Positions 12,538 to 22,744 of a stretch of DNA of 64,000 bases are shown piece after piece. The notes below the pieces were generated by a model. It had not been told where the DNA came from. It made no database searches and saw only the letters and a list, made by a program, of their open reading frames with translations. The translations under genes and the position numbers were made by a program. Positions within the stretch are counted from its first letter, which is position 1. The number at the start of each line of letters is the position of its first letter. The stretch comes from Nitrosomonadales bacterium (lineage in GTDB: Bacteria; Pseudomonadota; Gammaproteobacteria; Burkholderiales; Gallionellaceae): positions 1,612,001 through 1,676,000 of the forward strand of contig JADJWO010000001.1 of NCBI GenBank assembly GCA_016716325.1, written 5' to 3'.

Positions 12538-15044
12538 CAGCGCTTGATATCCTCGCCGACGTCGACGCCCGCCTTTTTCGCCTTGTCGTACCACTTGATG
12601 GCCTGCATGTAATCGCGCGGGACGGCTGCGTTGCCCTTGTTGTAGATGTCGCCCACCTTCTTCATGGCCGGCCCGTAGCCTGCTTTGGCCGATTTCAGGA
12701 GGGCGTTCAGGGATTCCTTCAATTTGCCTTCGTTTTCAAGCTGGATGCCTTCGTCATACATATCCTTGGCGCTTCCGGATACGGCAGGCTGGGCAGGAGC
12801 GGCCTTGGGCTTTTCTGCTTCTGCCTTGGCTTTGGCTTCCGCCTCGGCCTTCGCTTTGGCATCGGCTTCCGCCTTGGCTTTGGCCTGGGCATCGGCCCGG
12901 GCCTGGGCTTCGGCATCAGCTCTGGCCTTGGCTTTGGCGGCTTCTTCCGCGGCAGCCTTGGCCTTGATTTCGGCTTCTGCAGCACGTTGCTTGGCGGCCT
13001 CCGCCCTTGCCGCAGCAGCTTCGCGATCAGCCTTCAGCTTGACCAATTCCTGTTCCTGCTTCGCGCGAAGTTCTTTCTCCTTGGCGAGTCTTTCCTGTTC
13101 AGCCTTTGTCTTGGCGAGTTTGTCCTGCTCGGCCTTCAGCCTTGCCTGCTCGGCCTTCAGCCTTGCCTGCTCGACTTTCTGTCTTGCCAGCTCAGCCTTT
13201 GCCTGTTCTTTACGGATGCGTTCAGCTTCTGCAGCAGTCTTGGCGGCAGCCAGCCTTTCCTTCTCCGCTTGCGCTCTTTCCTTCTCGGCTTGTTCTCTTT
13301 CCTTGGCCAGTCTTGCTCTTTCCAGCCTTTCTTTCTCGATCCTTTCGCCTTCCTTCCGGGCTTGCTCAGCCAATTCGTTCTCGCGCTGGGCCTGCGCTCT
13401 GATCTTCTCGATCATTTCCTGCTCGGCCTTGGCCATTTCCGCCAGCTCCAGCTCCGCCTTTTCTCTTTCCTTGTTGGCCTGTTCTATCTTTTCCCTTTCC
13501 TGGCGTGCCAGCTCCAGCTTATCCTGTTCGATCTTGAGCAGCTCCGCCATCCTTTGCTGCAGCATTTCTCTTTCCTTCTTCACCTTCTCGACATCGGCGC
13601 GCGCCTGCTCCTCGGCAGTCAGCGGCACGACCACTTGCGGTTCGGAAGGTTTTTTCATCGCGAACCATGTGCCACCGCCACCGATTGCGATGACAAGCAC
13701 GACAGCTGCGATGATCCAGACGGTTTTTTTAGAGGATGGCGGTCCTTCAGCAGCTCCCCCCAGTTTGCCGAGCGCATTGAGCTTCAGGCGCGCAAGTTCC
13801 GCGAAATGTCCTTCCGGATATTTTTCGAGGTAAAGCTCGAGTTCTTCCTTGTTGGCGTCGGCCTTGATGTTGTTCCAGAAGCTGATCTCGGTTTGCGAGG
13901 TATCGTCTTCACCGGAAGAAACCTTCGGCTGCTTCTGCGCGACTTTACGCTTGCGCTCGAGCATCGCTTTTTCAAGCGCGGCGATCTTGGATTTGGCCAG
14001 ATTGGCGAAACTGCCGCCGGGATATTTCTTCAGGTAGGCTTGTATGTCCGCGATGCTGGTGCTGCTCTGGATGCGCCGCCAGTGATCGAGCTCCGCCGGA
14101 TCGGTAGCGGCAGCGGCTTGCGCGGTCATGTCGGCCGCTGCGCCGACGACCGTTTCATCCGAGCCGACGATAGTCGCATCCGAATCCATCCCGAGGTCTG
14201 CACCGATGTCGCCGGTCATCTCTCCCTGGACGGCGTCGCGCAATGCCTCGGCGAATTCCCCGGCGGTCTGGAAGCGGTCTTCCGGACGTTTGGCGATCGC
14301 CATTTCCACCACGAAATCCAGCGATTTCGGAATAGACATGTTCAGTTGCGACGGCGGGATCGGCATCTGGTTCATCACTTTGTGCATGATGGCCGCCACC
14401 GAGCCGGTGAAAGGTTTTTCACCGGTCAGGAACTGGTACAGGATCACGCCGGATGAATAGATGTCACTGCGCCGGTCGACGACATTCCCCATGAACTGTT
14501 CCGGGGACATGTAGGCGGGCGTGCCGAGCACGGTGCCGACTTGGGTCAGTGTGGACGACTCGATGCGCGCGATGCCGAAATCGGCCACCTTGACCTGGCC
14601 GGTTTCATCCAGAATGATGATGTTGGCCGGCTTGATGTCGCGATGCACCACGCCCTTGCTGTGCGAATAATCGAGTGCGGCCAGCAGTTCCGACATGATG
14701 CGCAGGGTGTCCGGCAGCTGGAAGCGTTCCTCCGAGTCGAAGAAGCTCTTGAGCTCCTTGCCCTTGATGAATTCCATCGCGATGAACGCGGTGTCGCCAT
14801 CTTCTCCGTACTCGTAGATCGCGCAGATGTTGGGATGCGTCAGACGTCCGGCGGCTTGCGCTTCACGGCGGAAGCGGTTGAGCATGTCCTGGGCTTCCTG
14901 GGGTTCAAGCTGGCTCTTCAGAATGGTCTTGATGGCGACGACGCGTTCGATGAAGGGATCGAAGCCTTCATAAACAACGCCCATGGCGCCTTTGCCGAGC
15001 TCGCGCACGACATTATATTTGCCCAGTTTTTTTAATTCAGACAT
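12537..15044 (-). CDS. membrane-anchored Ser/Thr protein kinase with coiled coil and Sel1-like tail
   Basis: The 835-residue protein has a Hanks-type kinase domain at about residues 8-270: GKGAMGVVYEG loop, VAIK lysine, HRDIKPANII catalytic loop, DFGIAR and TPAYMSPEQ activation segment. Two short repeats follow (AYLKKYPGGSFANLAKSKI and LYLEKYPEGHFAELARLKL). A single transmembrane helix (VWIIAAVVLVIAIGGGG) lies near residue 440. A very long Lys/Glu/Ala/Arg coiled coil spans about 460-740, and two Sel1/TPR-like motifs end the protein. The kinase is cytoplasmic and the coil presumably periplasmic. Its targets are unknown. The gene is coupled to purU. Confidence 0.9.
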   Translation of the reverse strand: MSELKKLGKYNVVRELGKGAMGVVYEGFDPFIERVVAIKTILKSQLEPQEAQDMLNRFRREAQAAGRLTHPNICAIYEYGEDGDTAFIAMEFIKGKELKSFFDSEERFQLPDTLRIMSELLAALDYSHSKGVVHRDIKPANIIILDETGQVKVADFGIARIESSTLTQVGTVLGTPAYMSPEQFMGNVVDRRSDIYSSGVILYQFLTGEKPFTGSVAAIMHKVMNQMPIPPSQLNMSIPKSLDFVVEMAIAKRPEDRFQTAGEFAEALRDAVQGEMTGDIGADLGMDSDATIVGSDETVVGAAADMTAQAAAATDPAELDHWRRIQSSTSIADIQAYLKKYPGGSFANLAKSKIAALEKAMLERKRKVAQKQPKVSSGEDDTSQTEISFWNNIKADANKEELELYLEKYPEGHFAELARLKLNALGKLGGAAEGPPSSKKTVWIIAAVVLVIAIGGGGTWFAMKKPSEPQVVVPLTAEEQARADVEKVKKEREMLQQRMAELLKIEQDKLELARQEREKIEQANKEREKAELELAEMAKAEQEMIEKIRAQAQRENELAEQARKEGERIEKERLERARLAKEREQAEKERAQAEKERLAAAKTAAEAERIRKEQAKAELARQKVEQARLKAEQARLKAEQDKLAKTKAEQERLAKEKELRAKQEQELVKLKADREAAAARAEAAKQRAAEAEIKAKAAAEEAAKAKARADAEAQARADAQAKAKAEADAKAKAEAEAKAKAEAEKPKAAPAQPAVSGSAKDMYDEGIQLENEGKLKESLNALLKSAKAGYGPAMKKVGDIYNKGNAAVPRDYMQAIKWYDKAKKAGVDVGEDIKR

Positions 15045-15221
15045 TCGGCGTTATTACCATCTTTTTAAGAGCGCGGAATCGGCACCTATCAAAGGTCATG
15101 CGCGTCGCATTATATAGTCCCTGATTCTTTTGGGGGAGTCGGAAACGCAAGCATTTTATCTATTAGCAAGCCCTGATTCTCACCCTGAACAGCCAAAAAA
15201 ATATTATTTTTTCATCCTGAG

Positions 15222-16748
15222 TCAGGATGCGGTACGAACAATTTCCCATGCAAAAATACCCAGCAGGAGCAGACTGATGAGCGTGAGGCGCGCATTGTAG
15301 CGTCGTTGCTGCTCCAGCATCAGTCTCTGTATCTCATCATTGCGGCTGGCGGTATCGTTTGTCAGGTAGCGATGCAGCAAGCGCGGGATCTGCGGCAACA
15401 GGGTGGAATAATTTGGCGCTTCCTCGCGCAGCGTCCTGATAAAACCGCGCCAGCCCACTTGGTCGTTCATCCAGCTTTCCAGCCAGGGTTTGGCCGTCTT
15501 CCACAGATCCAGCTCCGGATCGAGTTGCAAGCCCAGCCCTTCGATGTTGAGCAGGGTCTTCTGCAGCAACACCAGTTGCGGCTGCACTTCGATGCCGAAC
15601 TGGCGCGAGGTCTGGAACAGGCGCAGCAGCACGCGGCCGAACGACACTTCTCGCAATGGCCGGTCGAAGATCGGTTCGCATACCGCGCGAATCGCCGCCT
15701 CCAGTTCATCCACGCGGGTTTCAGCCGGCGCCCAGCCGGATTCGATGTGCACTTCCGCGACACGCTTGTAGTCGCGGCGGAAGAACGCGATGAAGTTCTG
15801 TGCCAGATAATGCTTGTCGGTGTCTGTGAGTGTGCCCATGATGCCGAAATCCAGCGCGATATAACGGCCGTCCGGCGACACCAGTACGTTGCCCGGATGC
15901 ATGTCGGCATGGAAGAAGCCGTCGCGGAACACCTGCGTATAGAAGATCTCCACCCCGTTCGCGGCCAGCCTGGGGATGTCGATGCCGGCAGCGCGCAAGG
16001 CGCCAACCTGGCTGACCGGGATGCCGCTCATGCGTTCCATCACCATCACCTCGCTGGAGCAGAAATCCCAGTACATCTCCGGGACGAGCAACAGGTCCGA
16101 GCTGGCGAACGAGCGTTTGAGCTGGCTGCCGTTGGCGGCCTCGCGCATCAGGTCGAGTTCGTTCGCCAGATGCTTCTCGAATTCCTCGACAACCTCGCGT
16201 GGCCTGAGGCGGCGCCCGTCCGCCCACACCTGTTCGATCAGGTCGGCGGCGGCTTTCAACAAGGAGACATCGTGCGCGATGATGTCGGTGATACCTGGGC
16301 GCAATATCTTCACGGCGACCTTGCGTCCGTCAGGCAATACGGCGAAATGCACCTGTGCGACCGAGGCGCTGGCGATGGGCGTTTCATCGAAACTCTGGAA
16401 CACCTCGCGCAACGGCTTGCGGTAATTGGCTTCCAGCAGCGCAATGGCCTGGGCGGAAGGGAAGGGCGGCACCTGATCCTGCAGTCTGGCGAGTTCGTCG
16501 GCGATATCGACAGGCATCAGGTCGCGGCGCGTGGACAGCATCTGGCCGAATTTGACGAAGATCGGACCGAGGTTTTCCAGTGCGTGGCGCAGCCTGATTG
16601 CGCGCGGGGCAGAGGTGTCGCGCATGAACAGCAGGATGTTCAGCGGTGTGCGCATCCAGCGCACACGGCTGTGCGCGAGCATGAATTCGTCCAGCCCGAA
16701 GCGCAATACCACAAAGATGATTTTCAACAGCCGCAGCAGACGCAACAT
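15222..16748 (-). CDS. ubiB: ubiquinone biosynthesis kinase-like protein UbiB
   Basis: The 508-residue protein is an atypical ADCK/ABC1-family kinase with the diagnostic N-terminal [13 protein letters not shown] (KxGQ motif), AVKIL lysine, HADMHPGN catalytic loop and LDFGIMG metal site. A C-terminal hydrophobic helix ([17 protein letters not shown]) should anchor it in the inner membrane. UbiB is needed for aerobic ubiquinone synthesis, probably for extracting or handing over lipid intermediates. The ATG at 16748 follows the ubiJ stop at 16750 with no gap. Confidence 0.93.
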   Translation of the reverse strand: MLRLLRLLKIIFVVLRFGLDEFMLAHSRVRWMRTPLNILLFMRDTSAPRAIRLRHALENLGPIFVKFGQMLSTRRDLMPVDIADELARLQDQVPPFPSAQAIALLEANYRKPLREVFQSFDETPIASASVAQVHFAVLPDGRKVAVKILRPGITDIIAHDVSLLKAAADLIEQVWADGRRLRPREVVEEFEKHLANELDLMREAANGSQLKRSFASSDLLLVPEMYWDFCSSEVMVMERMSGIPVSQVGALRAAGIDIPRLAANGVEIFYTQVFRDGFFHADMHPGNVLVSPDGRYIALDFGIMGTLTDTDKHYLAQNFIAFFRRDYKRVAEVHIESGWAPAETRVDELEAAIRAVCEPIFDRPLREVSFGRVLLRLFQTSRQFGIEVQPQLVLLQKTLLNIEGLGLQLDPELDLWKTAKPWLESWMNDQVGWRGFIRTLREEAPNYSTLLPQIPRLLHRYLTNDTASRNDEIQRLMLEQQRRYNARLTLISLLLLGIFAWEIVRTAS

Positions 16749-16749
16749 G

Positions 16750-17331
16750 TCAGGGTTCCCGCGCGGCAAACAAACGGCTGACGCGCAACTCCAGACGCGC
16801 CACATCATCGCGCAGCGTGTCCACCTGCTGCATGAATGCGGCAACCTGCTGCGGCTTGGCCAGCAGCGGCTGTTCCTCCGTCCAGTATTCCTTTGCGGCA
16901 TGCGACAGGCTCGAGGCCGCATCGCGCAACTGCCGCTGTGCTTCATGAGCGGTCTGCACGATGCGCTCCGCCGCGATGTCCCCGGTGATGCGGCTCAGAT
17001 CTTCCGCCGCGTCCCAGCGCAGGTTGCGCGACAGGAAGAATATCTCCGTGAGCAGTGCGCCATCGCCTTCGCTGATGATCTCGCTGTGCGCTTTTTCGTC
17101 ATGCAGCGCCAGTCTCGGCAACAGCGAAGGCGCGATCACGCATGCCGCGTCGGCGCTGGCGGAAGCGTCCGCGCTGCGCAACGTGCCATCCTGCAGAATG
17201 GTAAAGGCGAAAGAGAGCGGCGCGATATCGAAGCGCGCCGTCTTTCCGGCGAAACGGATGAGCCGCGCCATCGCCCAGCTGTTTTGCTTGAGCAGGTGGT
17301 TCAGCGCAGCGGCAGACGGTTGGGCGAACAT
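16750..17331 (-). CDS. ubiJ: ubiquinone biosynthesis accessory factor UbiJ (SCP2 domain)
   Basis: The 193-residue protein has an N-terminal SCP2-like lipid-binding domain (residues about 5-115) and a C-terminal coiled coil ([19 protein letters not shown]). UbiJ binds ubiquinone precursors and scaffolds the Ubi complex with UbiK. Order ubiE...ubiJ-ubiB matches E. coli apart from intervening genes. The ATG at 17331 starts [14 protein letters not shown], 5 bp after the preceding stop. Confidence 0.85.
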   Translation of the reverse strand: MFAQPSAAALNHLLKQNSWAMARLIRFAGKTARFDIAPLSFAFTILQDGTLRSADASASADAACVIAPSLLPRLALHDEKAHSEIISEGDGALLTEIFFLSRNLRWDAAEDLSRITGDIAAERIVQTAHEAQRQLRDAASSLSHAAKEYWTEEQPLLAKPQQVAAFMQQVDTLRDDVARLELRVSRLFAAREP

Positions 17332-17336
17332 GGCAT

Positions 17337-18182
17337 TCAGTGCAGCGTGGTCTGCTGGATGCCGGCGAGCAGCCACCCTGACTTCTCGTCGGCCAAGCTC
17401 TTCTGCACATGCCATATCTCGTCGACGCTTTCCGGCGCGCCGTTGTTCTCGGACAACTGACCGGTGAAACGCACACTGGCGATAGCGAGGCCGCCTTCGT
17501 TGGCCACTTCCAGCAACTCGCCATTGATGGACAGCACATCGGTCTTTTGCGCGCTGCCGTCGCGCTCCTGCATCTGCATCGAGATCTCGGCGAACATCTC
17601 CGGCGTGGTGTATTCGCGGATGTCATTCAAGTCCTTGCGGTCGTTCGCGGCCTGCAGGCGGATGAACGAAGTCTTGGCACTGCGCAAAAAACTTTCTACC
17701 GGGAAATCGGCGGGGATGCTGGCGTTGCTTGCGGAAACCGGATTCGTTGCGCCGCCGCTCAGCGGTTGTGCTGCTGGTTGCTGTGTGCCGCCATAGGGCG
17801 CACCCGCTCCGGCGTATTGCATCGCGGGCTGCTGCTTCTTGCGGAACATCGAGACCAGGAACATCACCGCGACCCCGGCGAGGATGATCATCAGGATCGT
17901 GCCCATGCCCTCACCCAGACCCATGCTGGCGAACAGCGCACCCAGTCCTGCGCCGATCGCCAAGCCAGCCAAAGGACCGAGCCATTTGTTGCCCGGCTTT
18001 GCCGGGGTCGCGCCCTGTGCGGGAGCGGGGGCGGCAGCAGGTGCTTTCTGTGCCTGTTGCGGAGCCATCGAGCGTTGCTTGCCGAAACTGCCACCCCCGC
18101 CAAGGCGTTTGGCCTCGGCGTTCGCTGCAAACAGGGAAAGGCTGGTCAGAACAATGGTGAAAAATAACAAAAAGCGCTTCAT
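17337..18182 (-). CDS. Tim44-like domain protein
   Basis: The 281-residue protein starts with a signal peptide or anchor (FLLFFTIVLTSLSLFAANAEA). A Gly/Gln/Ala/Pro-rich linker follows, then two hydrophobic segments (about residues 65-110) and a C-terminal Tim44-like fold from about 155 (SFLRSAKTSFIRLQAANDRKD, DIREYTTPEMFAEI). Bacterial Tim44-like proteins are membrane-associated and poorly characterised. This one sits in a probable operon upstream of ubiJ-ubiB, which invites a link to membrane lipid handling, but that is inference. Confidence 0.85.
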   Translation of the reverse strand: MKRFLLFFTIVLTSLSLFAANAEAKRLGGGGSFGKQRSMAPQQAQKAPAAAPAPAQGATPAKPGNKWLGPLAGLAIGAGLGALFASMGLGEGMGTILMIILAGVAVMFLVSMFRKKQQPAMQYAGAGAPYGGTQQPAAQPLSGGATNPVSASNASIPADFPVESFLRSAKTSFIRLQAANDRKDLNDIREYTTPEMFAEISMQMQERDGSAQKTDVLSINGELLEVANEGGLAIASVRFTGQLSENNGAPESVDEIWHVQKSLADEKSGWLLAGIQQTTLH

Positions 18183-18259
18183 GCGTATCCTCGGGGGTGG
18201 TTAAAACAATGCGAACGGAAGTATAGCATCGGCCAATGGCGCACAGGACTTGCCGCAGC

Positions 18260-18895
18260 TCAAAACGGCGGCTCACACACAAAGGAAAGCGGAGTATCAC
18301 CGAGCGGATGGGGGAAGCCCAGCGCGCTGGCGTGCAGCAACAGGCGCGGCGCGCTGGCGGCATTCCCGTACAGCGCATCCCCCAGGATCGGATGGCCGAT
18401 GACGGCCATGTGGACACGCAACTGGTGGCTGCGGCCGGTGAACGGCTCCAGTTCGACGCGGCTCGAACCGTTTTGCGCATCGTATGCCAGCAGGCGATAG
18501 CGGGTGAGCGAGGGCTTGCCTGCTACGACATCGATTTTTTGCAGCGGACGATTCGGCCAGTCGGCGGCAATGGGCAAATCGATCTCGCCTGCTGCGTTTT
18601 CCAGCTTGCCAGCCACCACTGCAACATAGCGCTTTTGCACATCGCGGTCATGGAACATCCGCGAAAGCCTGCGCTGCATTTCTGCCCCGCGCGCGAACAC
18701 CATCAGGCCGGAAGTCGCCATGTCCAGGCGGTGCACCACCAGCGCGTCCGGAAAATATTGTTGGAGTCGCACAACAAGGCAATCCTGCTTGTCCGCGCCG
18801 CGTCCGGGCACGGCGAGCAACCCGGCGGGCTTGTTTGCGACCAGCAGCGAGCCGTCGTGGTAGATCAGTTCGGGAAGACTATCTCTTGTCGTCAT
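18260..18895 (-). CDS. RluA-family pseudouridine synthase
   Basis: The 211-residue protein carries the RluA-family signature HRLDMATSGLMVFA with its catalytic aspartate, preceded by LLVANKPAGLLAVPG and followed by RSHQLRVHMA and GDALYG. It converts uridine to pseudouridine in rRNA or tRNA. There is no S4 domain, so it resembles the short RluA/TruC-like group; the exact target base cannot be told from sequence alone. The ATG at 18895 lies 17 bp inside the upstream Cys-rich gene, suggesting coupling. Confidence 0.9.
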   Translation of the reverse strand: MTTRDSLPELIYHDGSLLVANKPAGLLAVPGRGADKQDCLVVRLQQYFPDALVVHRLDMATSGLMVFARGAEMQRRLSRMFHDRDVQKRYVAVVAGKLENAAGEIDLPIAADWPNRPLQKIDVVAGKPSLTRYRLLAYDAQNGSSRVELEPFTGRSHQLRVHMAVIGHPILGDALYGNAASAPRLLLHASALGFPHPLGDTPLSFVCEPPF

Positions 18896-19073
18896 CACCC
18901 GACGCGGGCGTTCCGGAGGGGCCATGCGGAGCCTTCTTCGGGCGGTTCTTGCTGTCGTCGGCAAAGCGGAAGCGTCCTGCCAGCACGCATCCCTTCATGC
19001 CGATGTCGCACGGCTTGTTCAACACCTTCTGGCATTTGCCATCGTCCTCGTGCGGACAGCCCCAGCCACTCAT
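18879..19073 (-). CDS. small Cys-rich protein, unknown function
   Basis: The 64-residue protein starts MSGWGCPHEDDGKCQ and continues with four cysteines in all (positions about 6, 14, 22, 29) in its first half. A polar, Asp/Lys-rich tail follows. The cysteine spacing could bind a metal ion. It overlaps the start of the pseudouridine synthase gene by 17 bp and follows the PhnA-like gene closely, so it is probably translated in one operon. I know of no assigned function. Confidence 0.6.
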   Translation of the reverse strand: MSGWGCPHEDDGKCQKVLNKPCDIGMKGCVLAGRFRFADDSKNRPKKAPHGPSGTPASGDDDKR

Positions 19074-19085
19074 CGTTCTTCTCCG

Positions 19086-19424
19086 TTAAACCTTCTTCAC
19101 AAATTCGGTCTTCAACTGCATCGCGCCGATGCCGTCGATCTTGCAATCGATGTCGTGGTCGCCATCCACCAGACGGATGTTCTTCACCTTGGTGCCGACC
19201 TTCACCACCGAAGACGAACCCTTGATCTTCAGGTCTTTGATCACGGTGATGGTGTCACCGTCATTCAGAACCGTACCGAACGCATCCTTGAACACCTTCA
19301 CTTCTTCGGCCGCCTCGGCTACAGCCTTGGGCCACTCGTGCGCGCACTCGGGGCAGACATAGTTGTCGCCGTCCTCATAGGTGAATTCGGAACCGCATTT
19401 GGGGCATTTTGGTAGATTGCTCAC
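19086..19424 (-). CDS. yjdM: PhnA/YjdM-family zinc-ribbon protein
   Basis: The 112-residue protein has an N-terminal zinc ribbon (CPKCG...CPEC) and a small C-terminal beta domain ([39 protein letters not shown]). It matches the PhnA/YjdM family, historically named for alkylphosphonate use but found without phn genes, as here. The start codon appears to be GTG at 19424. Its role is unknown. Confidence 0.88.
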   Translation of the reverse strand: MSNLPKCPKCGSEFTYEDGDNYVCPECAHEWPKAVAEAAEEVKVFKDAFGTVLNDGDTITVIKDLKIKGSSSVVKVGTKVKNIRLVDGDHDIDCKIDGIGAMQLKTEFVKKV

Positions 19425-19452
19425 AACCGGCCTTCCTTCTTTGGGTGGCGGA

Positions 19453-20187
19453 TCAGAATTTGTAACCGCGGTGCACCGCCACCACCCCGCCGGTCATATT
19501 GAAATACTCGACGCGCTCCAGTCCGGCATCGACCATCATCTGCTTCAGTTCTTCCTGTCCCGGATGCATGCGGATGGATTCGGCGAGGTAGCGATAGCTG
19601 TCGGCGTCGTTGGCGATGAGCTCGCCCATCTTCGGCAGCAGCTTGAAGGAATACAGGTCGTACATCTTCTCCAGCGGTTTGGCGACCCTGGAGAATTCCA
19701 GCACGATCACACGTCCGCCCGGCTTGATCACCCGGTGCATCTCGCGCAACGCGGCATCCTTGTGGGTGACGTTGCGCAGACCGAAGGCGATGCTGACGCA
19801 GTCGAAATAATTATCGGGGAACGGCAGGTGCTCGGCATCGCATTGCGCGGCCGGCGTGGCGATGCCTTCATCGAGCAAGCGGTCGCGCCCGACGCGCAGC
19901 ATCGCGTTGTTGATGTCGGTGAGCACGACCTGGCCGGTCTCGCCGACCGCCTTGAGGAACAGCCGCGACAGGTCCGCCGATCCGCCCGCCACGTCCAGCA
20001 CGCGCTGGCCGCTGTGCACATTGGCCAGGCCGACCGCGAAGCGCTTCCAGATGCGGTGCAGCCCGACCGACATCAGGTCGTTCATCACGTCGTACTTGCC
20101 GGCGACGGAGGTGAACACGCCGGCGACCTTTTTGGCCTTCTCTTCCTCGGCGACGGTCTCGAAACCGAAATGGGTGGTCTTGCTCAT
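19453..20187 (-). CDS. ubiE: ubiquinone/menaquinone C-methyltransferase UbiE
   Basis: The 244-residue protein is a class I SAM methyltransferase. It has the N-terminal THFGFETV...[22 protein letters not shown] signature, motif [35 protein letters not shown] and the C-terminal [12 protein letters not shown]. UbiE performs the C-methylation step of ubiquinone (and menaquinone) synthesis. With ubiJ and ubiB it belongs to the quinone cluster on this strand. Confidence 0.96.
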   Translation of the reverse strand: MSKTTHFGFETVAEEEKAKKVAGVFTSVAGKYDVMNDLMSVGLHRIWKRFAVGLANVHSGQRVLDVAGGSADLSRLFLKAVGETGQVVLTDINNAMLRVGRDRLLDEGIATPAAQCDAEHLPFPDNYFDCVSIAFGLRNVTHKDAALREMHRVIKPGGRVIVLEFSRVAKPLEKMYDLYSFKLLPKMGELIANDADSYRYLAESIRMHPGQEELKQMMVDAGLERVEYFNMTGGVVAVHRGYKF

Positions 20188-20202
20188 GTCCGTGCTCCCA
20201 GA

Positions 20203-20565
20203 TTATTTGTCCCGGCTTGCGCCCGCTTCTTCCAGACGGTGCAGGTAATTGTGCCAGAGGATCTCTTCGTTCTGTCCCAGTCCGTGCAGGTAGTCCCAGG
20301 TGTACAGTCCACTGTCGTGCCCATCGTCGAAGATGATCTTGAGCGCGTACTGACCGGCCGGTTCGACTGCGACGATACCGACATCGCGCTTGCCGACCTG
20401 CAGCACTTCCTGGCCCTCGCCGTGTCCGCGCACCTCGGCCGATGGCGAATAGACGCGCAGGAATTCGGCGGGCAGCGTATGGCGCGCGCCATCATCGAAA
20501 GCGATCTCCAGCGCTTTCGACTGCTGGTGCAGGATGATTTCGGTAGGCAAAAGATTATTGTTCAT
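20203..20565 (-). CDS. DUF971 family protein
   Basis: The 120-residue protein has the DUF971/GBBH-like N-terminal fold: [37 protein letters not shown] and [19 protein letters not shown]. Its function is unknown. It often precedes ubiE in betaproteobacteria, as here (15 bp gap). The start ATG overlaps the stop of the heptose adenylyltransferase gene (ATGA, 4 bp). Confidence 0.88.
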   Translation of the reverse strand: MNNNLLPTEIILHQQSKALEIAFDDGARHTLPAEFLRVYSPSAEVRGHGEGQEVLQVGKRDVGIVAVEPAGQYALKIIFDDGHDSGLYTWDYLHGLGQNEEILWHNYLHRLEEAGASRDK

Positions 20566-21047
20566 AATGAGCGTATCTTCTTCAACAGAGCGGTGGTGGA
20601 ACGGTCGTGCAGGAACGGGATGCTGTGCACCGCCCCTCCCCAGCCCTGTACTTCGCTGCCGCCGACGATGCTCTCCGGCGGCCAGTCGCCGCCTTTTACC
20701 AGCACATCCGGATGGCAGGCGAGGATGAGGTTCAGCGGTGTGGCCTCGTCGAAAGGGATCACCAGGCTGACTGATTCCAGCGCGGCGAGCACTGCCATGC
20801 GGTCGTCCTGCGGGTTGACGGGGCGGTCGCCGCCCTTGCCCAACAGCCTCACCGAGGCGTCGCTGTTGACGCCGACGATCAGCGAGGCGCCGAGCGCGCG
20901 GGCCTGCGCCAGATAGGTGACATGGCCGCGGTGCAGCATGTCGAAGCAACCGTTGGTGAACACCAGCGGACGCGGCAGCGCCGCGGCACGCGCAGCGGCG
21001 TCGCCCGCCGCGCAGATCTTGCGCTCGTGGGCAGGTGCCTGAAGCAT
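20562..21047 (-). CDS. hldE: D-glycero-beta-D-manno-heptose 1-phosphate adenylyltransferase
   Basis: The 161-residue protein is the stand-alone cytidylyltransferase-like half of HldE (RfaE domain II). It has [17 protein letters not shown] with the HxGH motif, [20 protein letters not shown], and VKGGDW near the end. It activates heptose 1-phosphate with ATP for LPS core synthesis. The kinase half is not in this window. The ATG at 21047 overlaps the TGA of the BON-domain gene by one base, which is preferred over an in-frame TTG one codon upstream. Confidence 0.93.
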   Translation of the reverse strand: MLQAPAHERKICAAGDAAARAAALPRPLVFTNGCFDMLHRGHVTYLAQARALGASLIVGVNSDASVRLLGKGGDRPVNPQDDRMAVLAALESVSLVIPFDEATPLNLILACHPDVLVKGGDWPPESIVGGSEVQGWGGAVHSIPFLHDRSTTALLKKIRSL

Positions 21048-21619
21048 CAATCGAGGTATTCGAACAGCCGCACCACGCGCTGCACGCCGCCGGTGGTGCT
21101 GGTTATTTCGGTGGCGATATCCGCCTCGGCGCGCTTGACGATGCCCATCAGGAACACGGTGCCGTTCTCGGTGACGACCTTGACGTGGTCCGCATTGAAA
21201 CGCTTGTCATGCACGAAGCGCAGTTTCACGTCCGAGGTGATCAGGCTGTCGCTGCTGCGCGAGGTCAGGGAACTGGGGCCGGAGACGACCAGTTCGTTGC
21301 TGATGTTGCGCACGTTGTCGATGCCGGCGACGATTCTGCCGATCGCAGTCCTGGTTTCCGCATCGGGCACCTCGCCGGTGATCAGCACGTTGCGGTTGAA
21401 ACTGGTGACATTGGCATGCACGAGCGACCCCTTGTATTGCTTGCCAATCCGGTCGAACGCCTTGGTCTCGATCGCCTCGTCCTCGACATACGCTCCGCTG
21501 GTGCGGCGGTCGGTCGCCATCATCACGCCGGCGCCGACGCCTGCGGCGATCACCGGGAAACAGCCTTGCAGCGTGGTGGACAGCATGACCAGCAACAACA
21601 GTGAAAATTTCGTACGCAT
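21047..21619 (-). CDS. dolP: BON-domain outer-membrane lipoprotein (DolP/YraP-like)
   Basis: The 190-residue protein has a lipoprotein signal ending LSTTLQGC, then two BON domains (about residues 45-115 and 120-190; [20 protein letters not shown] and [15 protein letters not shown]). DolP supports outer-membrane integrity at division sites. The neighbours diaA, yraN, lpoA and rsmI reproduce the E. coli yraL-yraP cluster order, which supports the call. The ATG at 21619 is preceded by GGAG; the longer frame upstream is not needed. Confidence 0.9.
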   Translation of the reverse strand: MRTKFSLLLLVMLSTTLQGCFPVIAAGVGAGVMMATDRRTSGAYVEDEAIETKAFDRIGKQYKGSLVHANVTSFNRNVLITGEVPDAETRTAIGRIVAGIDNVRNISNELVVSGPSSLTSRSSDSLITSDVKLRFVHDKRFNADHVKVVTENGTVFLMGIVKRAEADIATEITSTTGGVQRVVRLFEYLD

Positions 21620-21621
21620 GG

Positions 21622-22263
<642 letters not shown>

Positions 22264-22399
22264 TCATGCCCAAGACCTCCGGGTGACGGACAGGCAAGGA
22301 GGAAAGCGGCGATGAACCGCAGTACATGTGCATATATATGGGGACGTCGAACCGTATTCCGGTAACCCGTCACCGGGCGCGACGGTTGCGCAGGGGTCT

Positions 22400-22744
22400 T
22401 CATGCCTCGAACGCGTTCTTCAGCCATTGCGCATTCCTGCCGCAGGCATCGTCCATCAGCACCGCATCGAAACGGCACGGCGGCAGGTGCGCGAGGCCGG
22501 CCAGATATTGCTGTGCGGTGCGGATGATGCGCTGCTGCTTGCGCGCATCGATGCTGGAGGCGGCCCCGCCGAAACCGGGATTGCTGCGCAACCGCACCTC
22601 GACGAACACCAGCGTCGCGCCGTCGCGCATGATCAGGTCGATCTCTCCGAAGCGGCCCCGATAATTCCGTGCCACGGGCTCCAGGCCCTGCTGCTGCAAA
22701 TGCCCTGCAGCCCATTGTTCGGCTTGCGCGCCGTCATGGTTCAT
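22400..22744 (-). CDS. yraN: YraN family (UPF0102) nuclease-like protein
   Basis: The 114-residue protein has the UPF0102 core: GAQAEQWAAGHLQQQG, NYRGRFGEIDLIMRDG and TLVFVEVRLRSNPGFGG, an Mrr/PD-(D/E)xK-like nuclease fold with D, E and V-E-V-R in place. Function is unsettled. It overlaps the lpoA stop by 4 bp (ATGA). A 190-bp stretch between it and diaA (22210-22399) holds no gene I can support. Confidence 0.9.
   Translation of the reverse strand: MNHDGAQAEQWAAGHLQQQGLEPVARNYRGRFGEIDLIMRDGATLVFVEVRLRSNPGFGGAASSIDARKQQRIIRTAQQYLAGLAHLPPCRFDAVLMDDACGRNAQWLKNAFEA

Noticed and set aside
15306..16781. 491-codon open frame antisense to ubiB
   Set aside because: It is a GC-rich shadow of ubiB; composition is His/Arg/Gln-heavy with no domains and no ribosome site.
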